Origin: an uncultured Corynebacterium sp.
GTDB lineage: Bacteria; Actinomycetota; Actinomycetes; Mycobacteriales; Mycobacteriaceae
Reading direction: 5' to 3'
Assembly: GCF_946998835.1 (NCBI RefSeq)
Contig: NZ_CAMQAZ010000056.1
Location: forward strand, 1-6,227
Length of the DNA: 6,227 bases
Position 1 is the first letter of the stretch; every line of letters begins with the position of its first letter. A model generated the notes under the pieces. That model was not told where the DNA came from, did not search any database, and saw only the letters and a program-made list of their open reading frames with translations. Of the stretch, positions 4,292 through 6,227 are shown piece after piece. Made by a program: the position numbers and the translations under genes.

Positions 4292-4352
4292 CGCGCACGA
4301 GTTTCGGCCTGACTGAAAACTCAAGGTCGTAGATGTCCGTTAGGGTGGGGTC

Positions 4353-5000
4353 GTGGCAGAAAAGACAGATGGCGCGCAGGTTCTACACCTGGGCAAGCAG
4401 AATTTGCCAGCCCCCGGCCAGATCATCGGTTACGCAAGGGTCAGCTCGGCAGATCAGAACCTCGACCGTCAGCTCGCTGCACTCGAAGAAGCAGGTGTGC
4501 AAAAAATCTGGCACGAGAAAGTCAGCGGAGCTACACGCGAGCGCCCCGAACTTGCGCGAGTGATGGAGTACGTCCGCGAGGGCGACACCCTAGTGGTTGC
4601 GAGCATGGATAGGTTGGCACGCTCGGTGCCAGACCTTTACACCATTGTCGAAGAGCTAAACGGCAAGGGAGTCGCTGTGCGCTTTCTCAAAGAAGGGCAG
4701 CTCTACGATGCGCACAGCGACGCGACAAGCCAGCTCATGCTCGGCGTGCTTGGCGTCGTCGCACAGTTCGAGCGTGCGCTGATTCGTGAGCGGCAGGCCG
4801 AGGGGATCGCGCGGGCGAAAGAACGCGGGGTGTACGACCGTGCCCCTGCCATGTCGAAAGACGAGATTCAGCAGGCACGCGACCTCATTGCGCTCGGCGT
4901 GCCCAAAGCAGAAGTCGCCCGCCGCCTCGAGGTCAGTAGAAGCACCTTGTACAAGTACGTCGTCACGCCAGACCGCAAAGACGGAAAGAGCAGACAGTAG
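4353..5000 (+). CDS. Serine recombinase (resolvase/invertase family)
   Basis: This 215-aa protein cuts and rejoins DNA through a serine-DNA link, most likely to resolve plasmid multimers or cointegrates. The catalytic domain begins near residue 24 with IIGYARVSSADQNLDRQ; by alignment with gamma-delta resolvase, S31 is the nucleophile and R29 the partner arginine. MDRLARS (85-91) supplies the conserved D86, R87 and R90. The long E helix runs through LGVLGVVAQFERALIRERQAE (about 130-150) followed by GIARAKERG. The C-terminal helix-turn-helix is about 170-205 (GVPKAEVARRLEVSRSTLY). Catalytic residues look intact. The GTG at 4353 follows AGGGTGGGG; about 22 residues precede the usual start of the family, so a later start is possible though none has a better SD. 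Confidence 0.9.
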   Translation: MAEKTDGAQVLHLGKQNLPAPGQIIGYARVSSADQNLDRQLAALEEAGVQKIWHEKVSGATRERPELARVMEYVREGDTLVVASMDRLARSVPDLYTIVEELNGKGVAVRFLKEGQLYDAHSDATSQLMLGVLGVVAQFERALIRERQAEGIARAKERGVYDRAPAMSKDEIQQARDLIALGVPKAEVARRLEVSRSTLYKYVVTPDRKDGKSRQ

Positions 5001-5028
5001 ACCGCGCCTGTAAGGCCGCGCGTCTGCT
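4989..5028 (+). terminator. Hairpin at the resolvase stop, possible weak terminator
   Basis: AGCAGAC (4989-4995) pairs with GTCTGCT (5022-5028), enclosing a G+C-rich inner stem (CGCGCC around a TGTAA loop with GGC and GCG). It spans the resolvase stop codon. No U-tract follows, so it may stabilise the 3' end or bind a protein rather than terminate. Confidence 0.3.
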
Positions 5029-5087
5029 GGAACATGTGTTCACAGAAATGGGCTGCGATGTCGGGTGGTCATGGCAGGATTGCAAGC

Positions 5088-5330
5088 ATGATTCAAAGCA
5101 TTGAGAAGCTGTTGTCCGAGGCGAGCGTGGCTCGGTTTGATCCCGAAGACGCAACGTTGAGCAGTGGCGAGCGCGCGCAAGCGAAGATCGTCACTGCCCT
5201 TTTGGAGGAATGGGACGCGCTTGACGGGAAGCAACAGCGCGCGATTGTGGACGTGCTTGAGAAGTCGACGCAAGCAAGCGAAGACGCCGAGGGATTCGTA
5301 GAGCGCCTGCGGCAGCGAGCAAAGAAGTAA
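5088..5330 (+). CDS. Hypothetical small helical protein (80 aa)
   Basis: The frame is open from an ATG at 5034, with further ATGs at 5058 and 5088. I take 5088 because GCAGGA lies about 9 nt upstream and the text becomes protein-like there (MIQSIEKLLSEASVARFDPE). The product is charged and almost entirely helix-forming (KIVTALLEEWDALDGKQQRA, then FVERLRQRAKK) with a basic end, and has no membrane segment or known motif. It follows the resolvase by 87 bp in the same direction and may share its transcript. It is convergent with the RHH gene. Function unknown. Confidence 0.55.
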   Translation: MIQSIEKLLSEASVARFDPEDATLSSGERAQAKIVTALLEEWDALDGKQQRAIVDVLEKSTQASEDAEGFVERLRQRAKK

Positions 5331-5503
5331 ACCTGTTGCTTTGTGCCTTGCCCTAGCGGCGAGGCGTCACCACTCGTGAGGCGGCACGCCGTTGGAGGGT
5401 CGGCTGTCGGTTTCGCCTTGTCCTCTTTAAGCGCGCGCTCCATGAGCGCTCTCATAATGAACGACAGCGCCCGCCTGTCCCACAGAGGTGCTGACGCGAA
5501 CGC

Positions 5504-5827
5504 CTACGGCGTTCTTGTCCCCGAATCATCACTACCGGGCCGCTCCTCGCAGTAGCGGTCGGCGTTAATCGCATCTTCCATCAGCCCGAGCGTGATTTCT
5601 TCGAAGGCGTCTTTAATCGCGAGTGACTCAAAGTCTTTCGCGACTTGCTCCCAGTGCATGCGCTCAAGGGTCGGAATCATTGCCCACAGCGCCATGCGCA
5701 GATACGTCCCGCGACTGCGCCCAGTGCGCTCGGCGAGCGCGTCGAGCCGCTCAACGAGTTCGTGCTCTAGGCGCACAGAGACAACCGGACCGCGTCCGAT
5801 CACACCGCTCTGCTTTCTCGTCGCCAT
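5504..5827 (-). CDS. Ribbon-helix-helix (CopG/Arc-like) DNA-binding protein (107 aa)
   Basis: RHH proteins dimerise and insert a beta ribbon into the major groove. Here the strand is VVSVRL (15-20), helix 1 HELVERLDALAERT (22-35) and helix 2 GRSRGTYLRMALWAM (36-50), a full RHH unit. A longer helical, acidic C-terminal part (WEQVAKDFESLAIKDAFEEI and on) may mediate contact with a partner. Two ATGs lie near the start: AAAGGA (plus 5837-5842) is 3 nt from the first (5833) and 9 nt from the second (5827), so I use the second. The gene is divergent from the relaxase, with the perfect palindrome 5871-5901 44 bp upstream. Likely roles are autorepressor, repressor of the transfer gene, or relaxosome accessory protein (MobC/TraM-like role); an antitoxin is less likely as no toxin frame with an SD follows. 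Confidence 0.8.
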   Translation of the reverse strand: MATRKQSGVIGRGPVVSVRLEHELVERLDALAERTGRSRGTYLRMALWAMIPTLERMHWEQVAKDFESLAIKDAFEEITLGLMEDAINADRYCEERPGSDDSGTRTP

Positions 5828-5870
5828 GATCATCGATCCTTTCTTGTTTTGTCCCGACGTTGCTTCCTAG

Positions 5871-5901
5871 CTCTACATGTAAACATTGTTTACATGTAGA
5901 G
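5871..5901. promoter_or_regulatory. Perfect 15+15 bp operator-like palindrome
   Basis: CTCTACATGTAAACA (5871-5885) and TGTTTACATGTAGAG (5887-5901) are exact reverse complements around a single T. Each arm itself contains the palindrome ACATGT, so two symmetric subsites lie about 16 bp apart, fitting binding of a pair of RHH dimers. It sits between the divergent RHH and relaxase genes. TTTACA within each arm could also serve as a -35, so a bound protein would block promoters in either direction. Confidence 0.75.
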
Positions 5902-6037
5902 ACGAGAACAGTCGGTGTGAGGAAAACGGTTTTACGCTTCAAGGGGTGCTAGCCTCCCCCAAATCGCTGCCGCATAGTCTAGCCGGGCCGGTCGAGATGT
6001 TCGTCAAAATTGCCCAACTTTCCCCTTTCCCCTCCCC

Positions 6038-6130
6038 AAGGCCAGCGCTAGCCGCGCTTGCCTTGCTTAAAGCCAGGGGCTTTATTTATTGGTACATTGG
6101 CAGTAAACTTGCCAGTACCCCCTGGCGGGG
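6038..6130 (+). other. Candidate origin of transfer (oriT) hairpin cluster
   Basis: Three inverted repeats occur in a row just upstream of the relaxase. AAGGC-C-AGCGC pairs with GCGCT-T-GCCTT (6038-6064, one mismatch); TAAAGCC pairs with GGCTTTA (6068-6084, 3-nt loop); GGTAC..TGGCA pairs with TGCCA GTACC (6091-6119, 2-nt bulge). A C-rich/G-rich pair (6118-6121 with 6127-6130) follows. Relaxases of the TrwC/TraA type nick next to such repeats, usually close to their own gene. The nick position cannot be assigned from sequence alone. Confidence 0.45.
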
Positions 6131-6171
6131 CGCAAACACCGCTTGACCTGGACCGGAAGGAGGCTGCGAAG

Positions 6172-6227
6172 TTGCTCACGATTGCGAAGCTGCACGGTGA
6201 GTCTGTGGCCTATTACGAGTCCACTGT
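6172..6227 (+). CDS. Conjugative relaxase, TraA/TrwC-like (MobF), N-terminus only
   Basis: The last 56 bases encode MLTIAKLHGESVAYYESTV (last codon cut by the window), which matches the typical opening of TrwC/TraI/TraA-type relaxases: M-L-(S/T)-I-x-K-L, a short loop, then the catalytic tyrosine pair (here Y14 Y15). The enzyme would nick oriT, stay attached to the 5' end through a tyrosine and pilot the strand to the recipient; a helicase domain normally follows. The start is TTG, chosen because a near-ideal SD, GGAAGGAGG (6155-6163), lies 8 nt upstream and no in-frame ATG fits. Only 18 full codons are visible, so family assignment rests on this short but characteristic motif. Confidence 0.75.
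   Translation, partial: MLTIAKLHGESVAYYEST

Noticed and set aside
5093..5455. Minus-strand frame following the RHH gene, considered as a toxin partner
   Set aside because: Starts without an SD and most of it is antisense to the 80-aa gene; no toxin family motif is visible.

Overview
The window looks like part of a Corynebacterium plasmid. At the left is a complete replication initiator of the corynebacterial pCG1/pGA1/pNG2 RepA type. At the right edge is the N-terminus of a TraA/TrwC-like (MobF-type) relaxase preceded by an oriT-like run of hairpins. Between them lie a serine recombinase, a ribbon-helix-helix DNA-binding protein, very small genes and gene fragments. There is no rRNA, tRNA, CRISPR array or intact insertion sequence.

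Region 1 (1-1631) is the replicon. The repA leader carries a minus-strand terminator hairpin (the expected end of a countertranscribed RNA), a short leader ORF whose stop overlaps the repA ATG, and a hairpin that buries the repA Shine-Dalgarno. RepA (482 aa) follows intact.

Region 2 (1632-3009) has low coding density but much structure. It holds two 47-bp near-identical modules with two hairpins each, a possible 52-aa basic peptide gene, a 30-bp near-perfect palindrome, and a compact plus-strand unit (promoter, SD, 16-codon ORF with three His codons in a row, terminator). It also holds a duplicated 30-bp element, a 15-bp perfect hairpin, and a minus-strand 64-aa peptide gene with its own SD and terminator.

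Region 3 (3010-4190) is a graveyard plus one small gene. A second partial copy of repA is fused to what looks like the C-terminal tail of a type IIL/MmeI-like DNA methyltransferase. It converges on a 95-aa hypothetical gene. An amber-interrupted ORF follows, then a minus-strand gene for a 44-aa peptide with a hydrophobic C-terminus, a strong SD, a structured upstream region with a cUUCGg hairpin and a strong terminator.

Region 4 (4191-6227) is the maintenance and mobility module: serine resolvase with inverted repeats upstream, an 80-aa hypothetical, a minus-strand RHH protein, a perfect 15+15 bp operator-like palindrome, a hairpin cluster resembling oriT, and a TTG-initiated relaxase start. 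A plausible reading is that RepA and its antisense RNA set copy number, the resolvase resolves multimers, and the RHH protein regulates itself and/or the relaxase or acts in the relaxosome. The two small peptide units and the doubled hairpin module are the least explained parts.
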